Assembly (NCBI RefSeq): GCF_050467285.1
Contig: NZ_JBCMUN010000006.1
Span: 124,001 to 188,000 of the forward strand
DNA: 64,000 nucleotides
Direction of reading: 5' to 3'
Origin: Paenibacillus_E oryzisoli_A
GTDB lineage: Bacteria > Bacillota > Bacilli > Paenibacillales > NBRC-103111
In this document: one piece after another, positions 33,011 to 41,652 of the stretch
How positions within the stretch are numbered: the first letter of the stretch is position 1
How the letters are laid out: every line of letters starts with the position of its first letter
Made by a program: the position numbers and the translations under genes
The notes under the pieces: generated by a model
The model's database searches: none
What the model saw: the letters and a program-made list of their open reading frames with translations, nothing else
Told to the model about the DNA's origin: nothing

Positions 33011-33828
33011 TGTGGTTTCGCAGCCACAGAACGCACCTTTGATGGGGGAAAGCCTCGATACTGCTTGAATTGCTTGCTGAAAAAATAAATATTCCGGTAG
33101 CCGAGCGCTTCTGCAACTTCAGAAACATTCATGCCATTGTAGCGGAGAAGATGCTCGGCTCTTTCGATTTTAATGCGAATGAGAAAATGCTCGACGGTTT
33201 CTCCCGCCAATTGTTTGAATTTCTGTGAAAAATAACGGGGAGAAAGGCGAACGCTCTCCGCAAGTTCATGGATCGGATGGGGCTCTGAAGGGTGCTGCCG
33301 AAGATAATGAATGAGTTCCAGAATGGCGGCTGATTCCCTGGAATGCAGCGGGCTTTGTCTATTTCGTTCACTCGCAAGTGCATCTTCACGTTCAAGTTGA
33401 TGAAGCAGCAAGCTGAGTAACATGGCTCGCTCTTCCGCGTTATGAGGTCCTGCTTCAAGCGCAGATAATACATACCGATTTAAGTAGGCTTCGAACAGGA
33501 GGGTATCTCGAACATGTCGATGTCTTTCGGGAAAGTTTGGCCTGGATTCGTTTGGAAGGTCGAAGTGAATAAAAGTTACGGTCAGCGGTTTAGCAGAATT
33601 ATGGAATGCTCGTGTACGATCCCCTGGGCGAAATAGAAAGCAAGTGCCTCCGGACAATGGATAATACACCTCATTCACTGTCATTTGTCCTTCGCCGCCC
33701 CAAACATACCAGATATCATAGTCCGGCAGGGGGTGTGTTGTGGTATCCCACTTCCACGATTTCTCACAAGTCACTTTCCCGAAAGCTGATTGTAATTGAA
33801 GTTGTGCGGGCAAATTCAGAAGCGACAT
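33007..33828 (-). CDS. AraC-family regulator
   Basis: 273 residues: a cupin-like sensor (YDIWYVWGGEGQMTVNEVYY, 'GGTCFLFRPGDRTRAFHN') and a C-terminal AraC double helix-turn-helix (IHELAESVRLSPRYFSQKFK; 'VSEVAEALGYRNIYFFSKQFK'), closing GFPPSKVR. GGAG lies 8 bases before the ATG. It is divergent, by 137 bases, from the ferritin-like protein gene and the polysaccharide genes beyond it, so control of that locus is likelier than control of fabH, which has its own promoter. Confidence 0.87.
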   Translation of the reverse strand: MSLLNLPAQLQLQSAFGKVTCEKSWKWDTTTHPLPDYDIWYVWGGEGQMTVNEVYYPLSGGTCFLFRPGDRTRAFHNSAKPLTVTFIHFDLPNESRPNFPERHRHVRDTLLFEAYLNRYVLSALEAGPHNAEERAMLLSLLLHQLEREDALASERNRQSPLHSRESAAILELIHYLRQHPSEPHPIHELAESVRLSPRYFSQKFKQLAGETVEHFLIRIKIERAEHLLRYNGMNVSEVAEALGYRNIYFFSKQFKQYRGFPPSKVRSVAAKPH

Positions 33829-33965
33829 TTTACATCTCCGATCCGGATCAGATTGTATTAAAGTATAAACTTTTGGTCATGTACTTCATTTCCAAATAAA
33901 AGGATTCCTCATAAAATTATAGTATGTCAGAAGCAATATAATGTAAACGAAATGGGGGAAGGAAA

Positions 33966-35255
33966 GTGAAGCTGGATCCTTTTATGGGAATTGAAGATTG
34001 GGATCGCATTGGGTTGTCTGTGCAGGAATCCGCTCGCAGATTACATCGAATTGGCTACGTTGATCGTATGTTGATGCGCTTAGAGGCGGGGCATGTGGCT
34101 GCTCGCCCTGAGTATGAAGTGAAGGGGGCGCTTGCCCGATTATGCTGGCAAGATGCGAATCATAGCGATCAGCTGCGTAATCGATGCAGACAACTTCGGA
34201 TGAGCACGAAAGCCTACGATAAATGTCCCGAGGCAGAGCTAGAAGCGCTTATGGAGGCAGCACTTCGCAGTCCCGGGACGCTCGCTTTACTGAAAGCGTT
34301 GTTCGAGGTCATAAAACCCGCGCAAGTGAAATCGATTCATCGTTATTTGGAAGCGGCACAGCCGCTCGTGGATGAGCCGACGATCCAAATGCTGCGCGGC
34401 CAATTGCATTGTCGGGAGGAGCAGCTGGCCTGGGGGCGGTTGGCTATCGAGGCTTTGGCGGAAGAAGTGAGTCCTGAAGAAGTCGTCGAGGCAGATCTCT
34501 GGTCCAGCTATCTGTCTGTGCTGCTGGCGGCGGCTGGAGAGATTGATGGCACTTCGAGTCGCATTCCCGTGGATCCTGGTGTTGTTCGGAGTGCCCCTCC
34601 GTTTGAGCTGCCCCAACATAGCACTCGCGATGCGAGATTCCGCACAAGTGTTAAAAAGTTTCGCGATATACCGTTTTCTGATGACGATCATAGCCGCTTC
34701 GAGATGATGATGTATACGAGGTTTTTCGAGATGTCTCCTGCCGAAGGCATCGCTCATGTGCACTTTTCCACGTTAGATAAGCCATGGGTCTTCTATCTGG
34801 ATACAGCTCGCCATCTTTGGGACGAAGTGCGCCATGCGTGGTTCGGAGAAGCGGCTCTCCGGCTAAAGGGTTACAATATTTCAGATGTGCCCAACTGGAC
34901 GGGTTGGTATGATATGACAGCCAATTTGTTCGACTCGGATGAGGCGTATACCCATCTTACCATTGCCATTGAGAAAGCAGCCATGAAATATCCGCCAGGC
35001 AAGCGAGAAGAATGGGAGTTTTGCCGGGATGTCATCAAGGATCCACACATGACGACTTTTCAGGATTTCGATTGGGCGGATGAGGTTGTCCATGCAGGCT
35101 TTGGGCAGCGCTGGATTATCGATGAACTTTACAAAGGTGATAATGTGAAGGCAACAGCTGCGGCTGACGCCACCAATATGAAACGAGCCGAGTTTATGCG
35201 TCAATTTCAGGATGAATCGCAGGAGCCTGCCAGTCGGTATGCAGGAGGGTATTGA
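33966..35255 (+). CDS. Ferritin-like (di-iron-type) protein of unknown substrate
   Basis: 429 residues, GTG start with GGGGGAAGGAAA upstream. The N-terminal half is helical without a known domain. In the C-terminal half two motifs with carboxylate and histidine spaced as in ferritin-like di-iron proteins are visible: 'YLDTARHLWDEVRHAWFGE' (D/E-x-x-H) and FDWADEVVHAGFGQRW (DEVVH), together with an earlier Glu-bearing helix 'RFEMMMYTRFFEMSPAEGIAH'. This suggests a metal-dependent oxidase or oxygenase, as in DUF455-like proteins; I cannot name a substrate. It lies between a divergent AraC regulator and carbohydrate genes, an unusual partner for them, and ends at its own terminator. Confidence 0.6.
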   Translation: MKLDPFMGIEDWDRIGLSVQESARRLHRIGYVDRMLMRLEAGHVAARPEYEVKGALARLCWQDANHSDQLRNRCRQLRMSTKAYDKCPEAELEALMEAALRSPGTLALLKALFEVIKPAQVKSIHRYLEAAQPLVDEPTIQMLRGQLHCREEQLAWGRLAIEALAEEVSPEEVVEADLWSSYLSVLLAAAGEIDGTSSRIPVDPGVVRSAPPFELPQHSTRDARFRTSVKKFRDIPFSDDDHSRFEMMMYTRFFEMSPAEGIAHVHFSTLDKPWVFYLDTARHLWDEVRHAWFGEAALRLKGYNISDVPNWTGWYDMTANLFDSDEAYTHLTIAIEKAAMKYPPGKREEWEFCRDVIKDPHMTTFQDFDWADEVVHAGFGQRWIIDELYKGDNVKATAAADATNMKRAEFMRQFQDESQEPASRYAGGY

Positions 35256-35266
35256 TCAGGAGAAGC

Positions 35267-35308
35267 ACTGCAGATATTGCCGGAAGGGTGGCGATGTCTG
35301 CAGTTTTT
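35267..35308 (+). terminator. Intrinsic terminator
   Basis: Arms ACTGCAGA-x-ATTGCC and GGCGAT-x-TCTGCAGT around an 8-base loop, followed by TTTTC. It separates the ferritin-like gene from the GH28 gene. Confidence 0.85.
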
Positions 35309-35457
35309 CTCATTTTGAAGGATAGTTAGGTAATGAATATATACGGATAATTCGCAAATACGCTACGATACTTTCGTGTTCAAGAACCTCCGTTGGATGA
35401 TGGCTGACGAAGGGACTCCTCTACTGAACTTAATGATGGAAAGGATCGTGGTCGAGC

Positions 35458-36747
35458 ATGTTGAATGTGAAAGCTTTCGGAGCTGTTGGAGATCGGTCCG
35501 CCCTGGACAGCACCGCGTTTCAAGCAGCCGTAGACGAATGTCACCGCTTGGGCGGAGGGACGGTTACCGTTCCCGCCGGCGATTATTCGATTGGAAGTAT
35601 CGAACTGAAGAGCAGGGTCATGCTGCATCTGGAATTAGGCGCTGTGCTGTGGGCTTCGACGAATCGTGCCGATTATCGGGAAGACTGGTCAGGCGCATAT
35701 GAGAACAGGATTTTGTTTAAAGCGACGAATGCCGATTCGTTCGGCATTACGGGCAAAGGAACGATTCGGGGGTTCGGCACGGAGAAGTTCGGCTCCTGGT
35801 GGGGGGTTCCGAAGCCGCCTGAACTGCGGGTCTGCACCTGCTTCTTCGACAATTGCCGCTCGGTCACGCTGGAGGATATTTGTATTCGGGACAGCTCGTT
35901 CTGGACCATCCATTTGAAGCAGTGCGATACGGTTTATATCAACCGCGTTTCGATCCACAATTATCGCTATCACTTAAATACGGACGGTATTGTACCCGAC
36001 AGCTGCCGCCATGTATTTATTACGGACTGCCATCTTTCGACTGGGGACGATTGCATCCCGATCAAGAGCACGGAGCAGCAGGCGTGCGGGCCTATCTTCG
36101 TGACGAACTGCATTCTGGAGACGCCGAATACAGCCATTAAGCTGGGAACGGAGACGTACGGGAATATCAGCGACATTTATTTCAATCGCTGCACCGTGAA
36201 TGCCGCGGTCGGGATCGGCATCTTCGTTAAAGACGGAGGCACAGTGGAGAGGGTGCGAATGAGCGAAATCACGATCGAGTCCGCAGACCTGTATGATATC
36301 AAGCCGGTGCTGCCGCTGTTCATCGATGTCGAGAAGCGGCATGCCGACTCCAAGCTGGGCAGCGTGCGAGATGTCGTCTTCCGTGATCTTTTTATCAGCA
36401 CACGAAGCACAGTTGTCATGCAAGGAGCACCGGACAGCCTGCTTGACAATATTTCGCTGCAGCATGTCACGATGCGCATTACAGGTTATATGCCTTTCGG
36501 TCATCGCAGCAAACCAATAACGGGCAAACGGACGCTGAAAGAACAGCGTGATACTGAATTTATGATTAAGCCCGCCTATTTGACGATCGCGTATGGCAAG
36601 AATGTACGACTTGATCATATCCAAGTTTTTGAATGCGAGGAGGCGGCCAGACATAACCGCCATGATATATGCCTCGCTTATTCGGAGAATGTTATCCACA
36701 ATTACACCTCAATTGAGGCGGGAGGTCATGAGCAATGGATCGGATAA
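35458..36747 (+). CDS. Polygalacturonase-like glycoside hydrolase, family 28
   Basis: 429 residues forming a right-handed parallel beta-helix without signal peptide, so probably cytoplasmic. The GH28 catalytic aspartates are recognisable in NTDGI (near residue 177) and GDDCIPIKS (near 200). The usual G-H-G motif is replaced by 'NTAIKLGTETYGN', and the substrate-carboxylate R-I-K is not obvious, so the substrate may be a rhamnogalacturonan or another uronide rather than plain polygalacturonate. The opening 'NVKAFGAVGDRSALDSTAFQAAVD' is the pectate-lyase-like N-terminal cap. Overlaps the next gene by 13 bases, so they form a translationally coupled pair. Confidence 0.85.
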   Translation: MLNVKAFGAVGDRSALDSTAFQAAVDECHRLGGGTVTVPAGDYSIGSIELKSRVMLHLELGAVLWASTNRADYREDWSGAYENRILFKATNADSFGITGKGTIRGFGTEKFGSWWGVPKPPELRVCTCFFDNCRSVTLEDICIRDSSFWTIHLKQCDTVYINRVSIHNYRYHLNTDGIVPDSCRHVFITDCHLSTGDDCIPIKSTEQQACGPIFVTNCILETPNTAIKLGTETYGNISDIYFNRCTVNAAVGIGIFVKDGGTVERVRMSEITIESADLYDIKPVLPLFIDVEKRHADSKLGSVRDVVFRDLFISTRSTVVMQGAPDSLLDNISLQHVTMRITGYMPFGHRSKPITGKRTLKEQRDTEFMIKPAYLTIAYGKNVRLDHIQVFECEEAARHNRHDICLAYSENVIHNYTSIEAGGHEQWIG

Positions 36748-37913
36748 AGGACGAAGTGCTGAAGGCAGAGCGTCTAACAGAGGCAGACGGCCATTATTTT
36801 TTCGGCTATTATGATACACCGGCATGGAGCGGGAACGATCGGTATCATCTCTGCCATAGAGTCGCGTTTTGCGATCGGCTGCCGCGCGCGGAAGATCGCG
36901 CCGAGCTTGGTTGTATCGATGTACAGAACAACCGCTTCACGGTCATTGGAGAAACGACAGCATGGAACTTTCAGCAGGGCAGTATGCTGCAATGGCACCC
37001 TGCGTACCCGGAGAATACGGTTATTTATAATGCGAGGAACGGCAGCGCCTATGAAGGCGTCGTGCTGAATCTGACAACAGGCAAGTCCCATTCATTGGAA
37101 AAGCCTGTAGCCAATGTCGATCCGACAGGCCGGTATGGGGTAAGCATTAATTTCCCCCGCATGTACGATTTCCGTCCGGGATATGGTTATGCTGGCGAAG
37201 CGGACCCGTTCGCGAGTGTTCACCATCCGTCCGATGATGGGATATATCTGATCGACCTGTTGTCAGGAACCAGTCGGCTAACGATTTCTTTGCAGCAGAT
37301 ATGGGCGTTTACGAAAGCGTATTTTCAAGGTGAGGACAGAAAAATATTGATCAACCACATCACCTTTAATGCCGACGGCTCCCGCCTTGTCGCTCTGGTG
37401 CGCTGCTTCCCGGAGGAAGGGAAACTGTGGAAAACGGCGGTCGTGACGATGAATATCGATGGCACCGATTTATTCCTGCTTGCCGACTACGGGTATGCGT
37501 CGCATTATCATTGGCGGGATCGTGAGCACTTGGCGATTCATGCCGGTGAACTAGCAACGCATCCGGAGGGGGAGCAGCTTTATGTATGGAAAGACAAGAC
37601 GCGCGAGGTCATGACGATCGACAAGTCTTTCTTCCTCAAGGATGGACATTGCAGTTACTCCCCGGATCGGCGATTCATGCTGTATGACAGTTATCCCGAC
37701 GCGGATTCTTATCGAAACTTGTATATGTACAATTTTCAAACCCGCAAGGGGATGAAGCTCGCCTCGTATTATTCGCTGCCTGAACTGGATGGTGATAATC
37801 GTTGCGATCTGCACCCGCGCTGGAATCGAGAGGGCTCGTTGATCTCCTTCGATTCAACGCATGAAGGACAGCGGCACGTTTATCAGATGGATTTGCGAGG
37901 TCTTCGCCTGTAA
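36735..37913 (+). CDS. Beta-propeller protein, oligogalacturonate lyase-like (PL22)
   Basis: 392 residues with TolB/WD-like blades: 'LQWHPAYPENTVIYNARNG', FNADGSRLVALVRC, SYSPDRRFMLYDSYPD and the terminal 'LHPRWNREGSLISFDSTHEGQRHVYQMDL'. The last block resembles oligogalacturonate lyase (Ogl, PL22), a seven-bladed propeller that uses a His-coordinated metal; several blade-end histidines are present (HYHWRD, GHCSYSP, LHPRW). Coupled to the GH28 gene by a 13-base overlap, which supports action on unsaturated or saturated uronide oligomers in the cytoplasm. It could also be a non-enzymatic propeller. Confidence 0.6.
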   Translation: MDRIKDEVLKAERLTEADGHYFFGYYDTPAWSGNDRYHLCHRVAFCDRLPRAEDRAELGCIDVQNNRFTVIGETTAWNFQQGSMLQWHPAYPENTVIYNARNGSAYEGVVLNLTTGKSHSLEKPVANVDPTGRYGVSINFPRMYDFRPGYGYAGEADPFASVHHPSDDGIYLIDLLSGTSRLTISLQQIWAFTKAYFQGEDRKILINHITFNADGSRLVALVRCFPEEGKLWKTAVVTMNIDGTDLFLLADYGYASHYHWRDREHLAIHAGELATHPEGEQLYVWKDKTREVMTIDKSFFLKDGHCSYSPDRRFMLYDSYPDADSYRNLYMYNFQTRKGMKLASYYSLPELDGDNRCDLHPRWNREGSLISFDSTHEGQRHVYQMDLRGLRL

Positions 37914-37952
37914 TCAGGCAGGTAAGGGAGGCCCTGCGCTTCAATCCTAACG

Positions 37953-37980
37953 AATGATAATTAGGCTAACTAATGATAAT
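37953..37980 (+). promoter_or_regulatory. Direct repeat upstream of the ABC transporter operon
   Basis: AATGATAAT at 37953-37961 and 37972-37980, 19 bases apart start to start (two helical turns), about 120 bases before the first permease gene. AraC-type regulators bind such direct repeats. Speculative. Confidence 0.3.
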
Positions 37981-38099
37981 CGAATGAGAAGCGGCGTTTT
38001 CTGGCATGTGGTTCAGCAAAGAGGATATACCGATAATCTCTCATCCGGTTATAGTGAGCTTGCAATCGTTTTATCATGTGACAAGGTGGTGTTACAGCA

Positions 38100-38996
38100 G
38101 TGCATATGGCATTAGGTAAACATCGATGGCTGTATCTGATGATGATTCCCGGTATTTTATATTTTATTCTTTTTCGTTATTTACCTATGCTCGGCAACGT
38201 GATCGCTTTTCAAGATTATCAGCCGTTTCTCGGGTTTTCGGGCAGCCCATGGGTTGGTTTCAAGCATTTCCACAGGTTGTTTACGGAGGATACGTTTCTT
38301 GTTCTTCTCCGAAATACATTGATGTTGTTTTTGTATGGCTTTGTCTTTGCTTTTCCGATTCCCATCCTTCTCGCACTTATGTTGAATGAAATTCGGAAGC
38401 AGTTTTTCAAGCGATTCATCCAGACGGTTATTTATTTGCCGCATTTTCTTTCTTGGGTCGTTGTGATTTCCCTGTCCTACCTCATGCTGACGACGGAGGG
38501 CGGGATCATTAACAATCTGCTGGTATCGCTCGGCGGAAGCAAAATTAACTTTATGCTCGACGCCGGATGGTTTCGCCCCTTATATACGATTCAGTCCATT
38601 TGGCATGATGCGGGCTGGGGGACGATTATTTATCTAGCCGCGATAGCCGGTGTGGACACCAGCTTGTACGAGGCGGCAGAGATCGATGGGGCCAGCAGGC
38701 TGCGCCAAATTTGGCACATTACATTACCTAGTATACGCAGTGTCGTTGTCATTCTGATGATTCTGAAAGTCGGGGATATTATGGAACTCAGCTTCGATCA
38801 TGTGTTCTTGATGTCGAATCCAATGAATCGCGGCGTGGCGGATGTATTCGATACGTACGTCTACAATATCGGGGTTCTGGGCGGCCAGTTTAGCTACAGC
38901 ACAACAGTTGGTCTATTCAAATCGGTAGCAGGTCTGGTTATGGTGTTTCTCGCAAACCGCTTGGCCAAAAAGTTTGGAGAAGAGGGTATATGGTAA
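38100..38996 (+). CDS. Sugar ABC transporter permease, LplB type
   Basis: 298 residues, six predicted membrane helices. The EAA loop that docks on the ATPase reads EAAEIDGASRLRQIWHITLP near residue 197. The N-terminal 'FRYLPMLGNVIAFQDYQPF' and 'GFKHFHRLF' blocks are typical of the LplB/YteP group that imports oligosaccharides, often pectin- or xylan-derived. The GTG at 38100 has AAGGTGG 10 bases upstream; an ATG at 38106 is an alternative. Overlaps the next permease gene. No ATPase gene is present, as usual for this group, which uses a shared MsmX-like ATPase. Confidence 0.9.
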   Translation: MHMALGKHRWLYLMMIPGILYFILFRYLPMLGNVIAFQDYQPFLGFSGSPWVGFKHFHRLFTEDTFLVLLRNTLMLFLYGFVFAFPIPILLALMLNEIRKQFFKRFIQTVIYLPHFLSWVVVISLSYLMLTTEGGIINNLLVSLGGSKINFMLDAGWFRPLYTIQSIWHDAGWGTIIYLAAIAGVDTSLYEAAEIDGASRLRQIWHITLPSIRSVVVILMILKVGDIMELSFDHVFLMSNPMNRGVADVFDTYVYNIGVLGGQFSYSTTVGLFKSVAGLVMVFLANRLAKKFGEEGIW

Positions 38997-39910
38997 TGGA
39001 ACAGACGAAACCAACGACAGGAAACGTATCTTTGCCACTCGCCCGGGCCCATAAGCGTTCGGGGAACTTGCTATTCGACTGGATCAACTACGTGCTGTTA
39101 TTTCTCTATGCAGCGATTTGTTTTATACCGATTTTACACGTCTTTGCGACATCCATCGCGGCTTCCTCACAGCTGGCGGCGCATCCGTTTCTGCTTATCC
39201 CGACACAGTTCAGTCTGGACGGATTCCGGTTTATTTTCTCCTCCAACACGCTGCCGAGAAGCCTTCTGACCACGATTTTCATTACGGTGGTAGGGACTGC
39301 GCTCAATGTTATAGTGACGTCACTGATCGCTTATCCGCTGTCGAGAAAATATTTGAAAGGCCGAAATACCGTGATGCTGATGATCGTGTTCACCATGCTG
39401 TTCACGGGAGGGCTCATTCCTAATTTCTTGCTGGTAAAAGCGTTTGGACTGCTGAATTCCTACTGGTCCTTATGGCTGACGGGGCTGGTTAGCCCGTTCA
39501 TTCTGATCATACTTAAAAATTTCTTCCAGGCCCTCCCGGATGAATTGGAGGAATCGGCGAAGATCGATGGCGCGAGCGACCCCACGATTCTGTTTCGCAT
39601 CATTCTGCCCTTGTCGCTGCCGGCCATCGCCACGATCTCGCTTTTCTATGCCGTGAGTCATTGGAACACGTTCCTATCGGCGATTCTGTATATAAACGAT
39701 CAATCCAAATGGCCGATTCAGGTGCTGCTCCGGCAGATCGTGACGGTTAGCACGGCCGGGGTCGGCGACGACGAGTTCACCTACATTCCGCCTTCGAACA
39801 TCGTTCGTTCGGCCGTCATCGTGGTAGCGACGCTTCCGATTTTGCTCTTATATCCGTTTCTGCAGAAATATTTCACGAAGGGTGTTCTACTCGGTTCGGT
39901 TAAAGGATGA
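38990..39910 (+). CDS. Sugar ABC transporter permease, YtcP/LplC type
   Basis: 306 residues with six predicted membrane helices and the EAA-loop variant EESAKIDGASDPTILFRIILP near residue 185; the 'LLLYPFLQKYFTKGVLLGSVKG' C terminus is characteristic of the YtcP/LplC (CarB-like) family. Its start lies inside the last codons of the first permease gene (7-base overlap), so the two are made together and form a heterodimeric channel. Substrate oligosaccharide is inferred only from the GH28 and GH36 genes around it. Confidence 0.9.
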   Translation: MVMEQTKPTTGNVSLPLARAHKRSGNLLFDWINYVLLFLYAAICFIPILHVFATSIAASSQLAAHPFLLIPTQFSLDGFRFIFSSNTLPRSLLTTIFITVVGTALNVIVTSLIAYPLSRKYLKGRNTVMLMIVFTMLFTGGLIPNFLLVKAFGLLNSYWSLWLTGLVSPFILIILKNFFQALPDELEESAKIDGASDPTILFRIILPLSLPAIATISLFYAVSHWNTFLSAILYINDQSKWPIQVLLRQIVTVSTAGVGDDEFTYIPPSNIVRSAVIVVATLPILLLYPFLQKYFTKGVLLGSVKG

Positions 39911-39987
39911 CGATGGCCATGCCTTCGGTCGTGCAGTTCGTCATCATTTAATATATAATTTTGATAAGAAAGAGGGTATCCGCACAA

Positions 39988-41535
39988 ATGAAAACGGTTA
40001 CGGGTCAAAAAAGAAGGGTCATGCTCGTGCTCTTGCTAAGCACTGCGCTACTAGCGGCATGCAGCGACGGAACAAAAAGCGGAGAAACGTCGACAGCCAC
40101 TCCGGCTTCATCCACAACCGCAGCGTCGGGAGCGCCTAACACGAAACCAGCTGCACCGTTAGATATCTCCATCATGGCGATGTATACCTCGCCAAATGCC
40201 CCAGCGGCCGACAGCGACGTCATGAAGAAGCTGATGGAAGTGACGAACTCGAAGCTGAACATCAACTGGGTGCCGAACGCAGCCTACAATGACAAGCTGA
40301 CCGCTTCCCTTGCGGCAGGGGATTTGCCGACGATCGTTGTTGCCGATATCAATCTGCCGGCCGTTGCCAACGCTGTCGATGCCGGTGTCTTCTGGGATTT
40401 AACGCCTTATCTGAAAGATTACCCGAATTTGAGTCGTTTGGACGCAGGGGTCCTCAACAATGCTTCCTACAAAGGAAAAACTTACGGCATCTACCGCGCC
40501 CGAGATAAAGCAAGAAGCACCATCTTTATTCGTAAGGACTGGTTGGACAATATGGGGCTTAAAGCGCCGTCAACGCCGCAGGAGCTGCTAGATACAGCGA
40601 TTGCTTTCGGGACCGGCGATCCAGACAAGAACGGGAAGAACGATACAACCGGATGGGTGATGGATAATGGCGGTTCGGATTTCAAAGCGGTGCTGACCTG
40701 GCTCGGCGGACCGAACGAATGGGCGGAAGACGGCGGCAAGCTGGTTCCGGCTGTGCTAACGCCGCAGTATACGGAAGCGCTTAATGCGTTTAAGAAATTA
40801 TATGATCAACATGGCGTCAACCAGGATTTCCTGTTGGTCGATTCCAATAAGAAGAACGAAATTTTCTATGGCGGCAAAGCCGGCATTTATTATCAGGTTT
40901 CGGATGCCACGCGGGAGAAGTCCGTTCAGAAAAATGATCCGAAGGCACAAGTGGCCATGATTAACGAATTTAACGGCCCGGCAGGCATCAAGGCACGGGG
41001 TGAAAACGGTTTTAACTTGATGATGATGATTCCAAAGAGAAACGTGAAGACAGAGGAGCAGCTGCGCCAGATATTAGGCTTTATTGATAAATTGGGCAGC
41101 AAGGAAGCTCAGCTCCTGCTTAACTACGGTATAGAAGGGGTCCACTATACGTTGGACGGCGGGCAGGTCGTGTGGAAGGATCAAGACGGCTACACCAAGG
41201 CGACAGGCGGGGGGCCAGGCATCTATAACTTGAATATATTGACTGATATGCTGCCGCAGCTTAAATCGGACGATCCGCAATATGCCAGAATGATCGAAGT
41301 CCGCAAGGATAATGAGAAGTTTGCTGTTTTCAATCCTGCGGCGCCTTATAAATCGGCAACGTATACCACGCTCGGCAAAACGTTGGATCAACTCGTCAAC
41401 GATGCTCAAAGCAAATTTATTCTCGGCGAGCTTGACACAGCAGGCTGGAAAAAAGCGGTCGAGCAGTGGAAGAGCACCGGTGGCGCCAAATATATCGATG
41501 AAATAAACGCCGCTTATCAGGCGGCCAAAAAGTAG
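39988..41535 (+). CDS. Extracellular solute-binding lipoprotein, LplA type
   Basis: 515 residues. A lipoprotein signal with lipobox LLAAC places it on the outer face of the membrane, followed by a T/S/A-rich linker and a family 1-like binding domain ('KLMEVTNSKLNINWVPNAAYNDKLTASLAAGDLPTIVV', 'FIRKDWLDNMGLKAPSTPQELL', 'GKAGIYYQVSD'). The ATG at 39988 follows AGAGGG by 11 bases. It is the substrate receptor for the two permeases encoded just upstream; the length (>500 aa) is typical of LplA proteins that bind oligosaccharides. Confidence 0.9.
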   Translation: MKTVTGQKRRVMLVLLLSTALLAACSDGTKSGETSTATPASSTTAASGAPNTKPAAPLDISIMAMYTSPNAPAADSDVMKKLMEVTNSKLNINWVPNAAYNDKLTASLAAGDLPTIVVADINLPAVANAVDAGVFWDLTPYLKDYPNLSRLDAGVLNNASYKGKTYGIYRARDKARSTIFIRKDWLDNMGLKAPSTPQELLDTAIAFGTGDPDKNGKNDTTGWVMDNGGSDFKAVLTWLGGPNEWAEDGGKLVPAVLTPQYTEALNAFKKLYDQHGVNQDFLLVDSNKKNEIFYGGKAGIYYQVSDATREKSVQKNDPKAQVAMINEFNGPAGIKARGENGFNLMMMIPKRNVKTEEQLRQILGFIDKLGSKEAQLLLNYGIEGVHYTLDGGQVVWKDQDGYTKATGGGPGIYNLNILTDMLPQLKSDDPQYARMIEVRKDNEKFAVFNPAAPYKSATYTTLGKTLDQLVNDAQSKFILGELDTAGWKKAVEQWKSTGGAKYIDEINAAYQAAKK

Positions 41536-41562
41536 AAATCGTTCAACAAGCGAACAATGCGT

Positions 41563-41598
41563 GGGCTTTCTTTGGATTCATATAGCTGAAGAAAGCCC
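41563..41598 (+). terminator. Hairpin after the binding-protein gene
   Basis: Perfect 10-base arms GGGCTTTCTT and AAGAAAGCCC with a 16-base loop, without a T-run. It may stabilise the binding-protein mRNA or attenuate transcription before the downstream sensor gene. Confidence 0.6.
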
Positions 41599-41652
41599 CG
41601 GTCGTTTTCACGGAGGAATGACGATGATGTCTTTATACGAGTCGGGGGAAGA

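Noticed and set aside
37990..38090. cre site (TTGCAATCGTTTTATC) before the ABC operon
   Set aside because: Left half fits but the right half lacks the CA, too weak to call.
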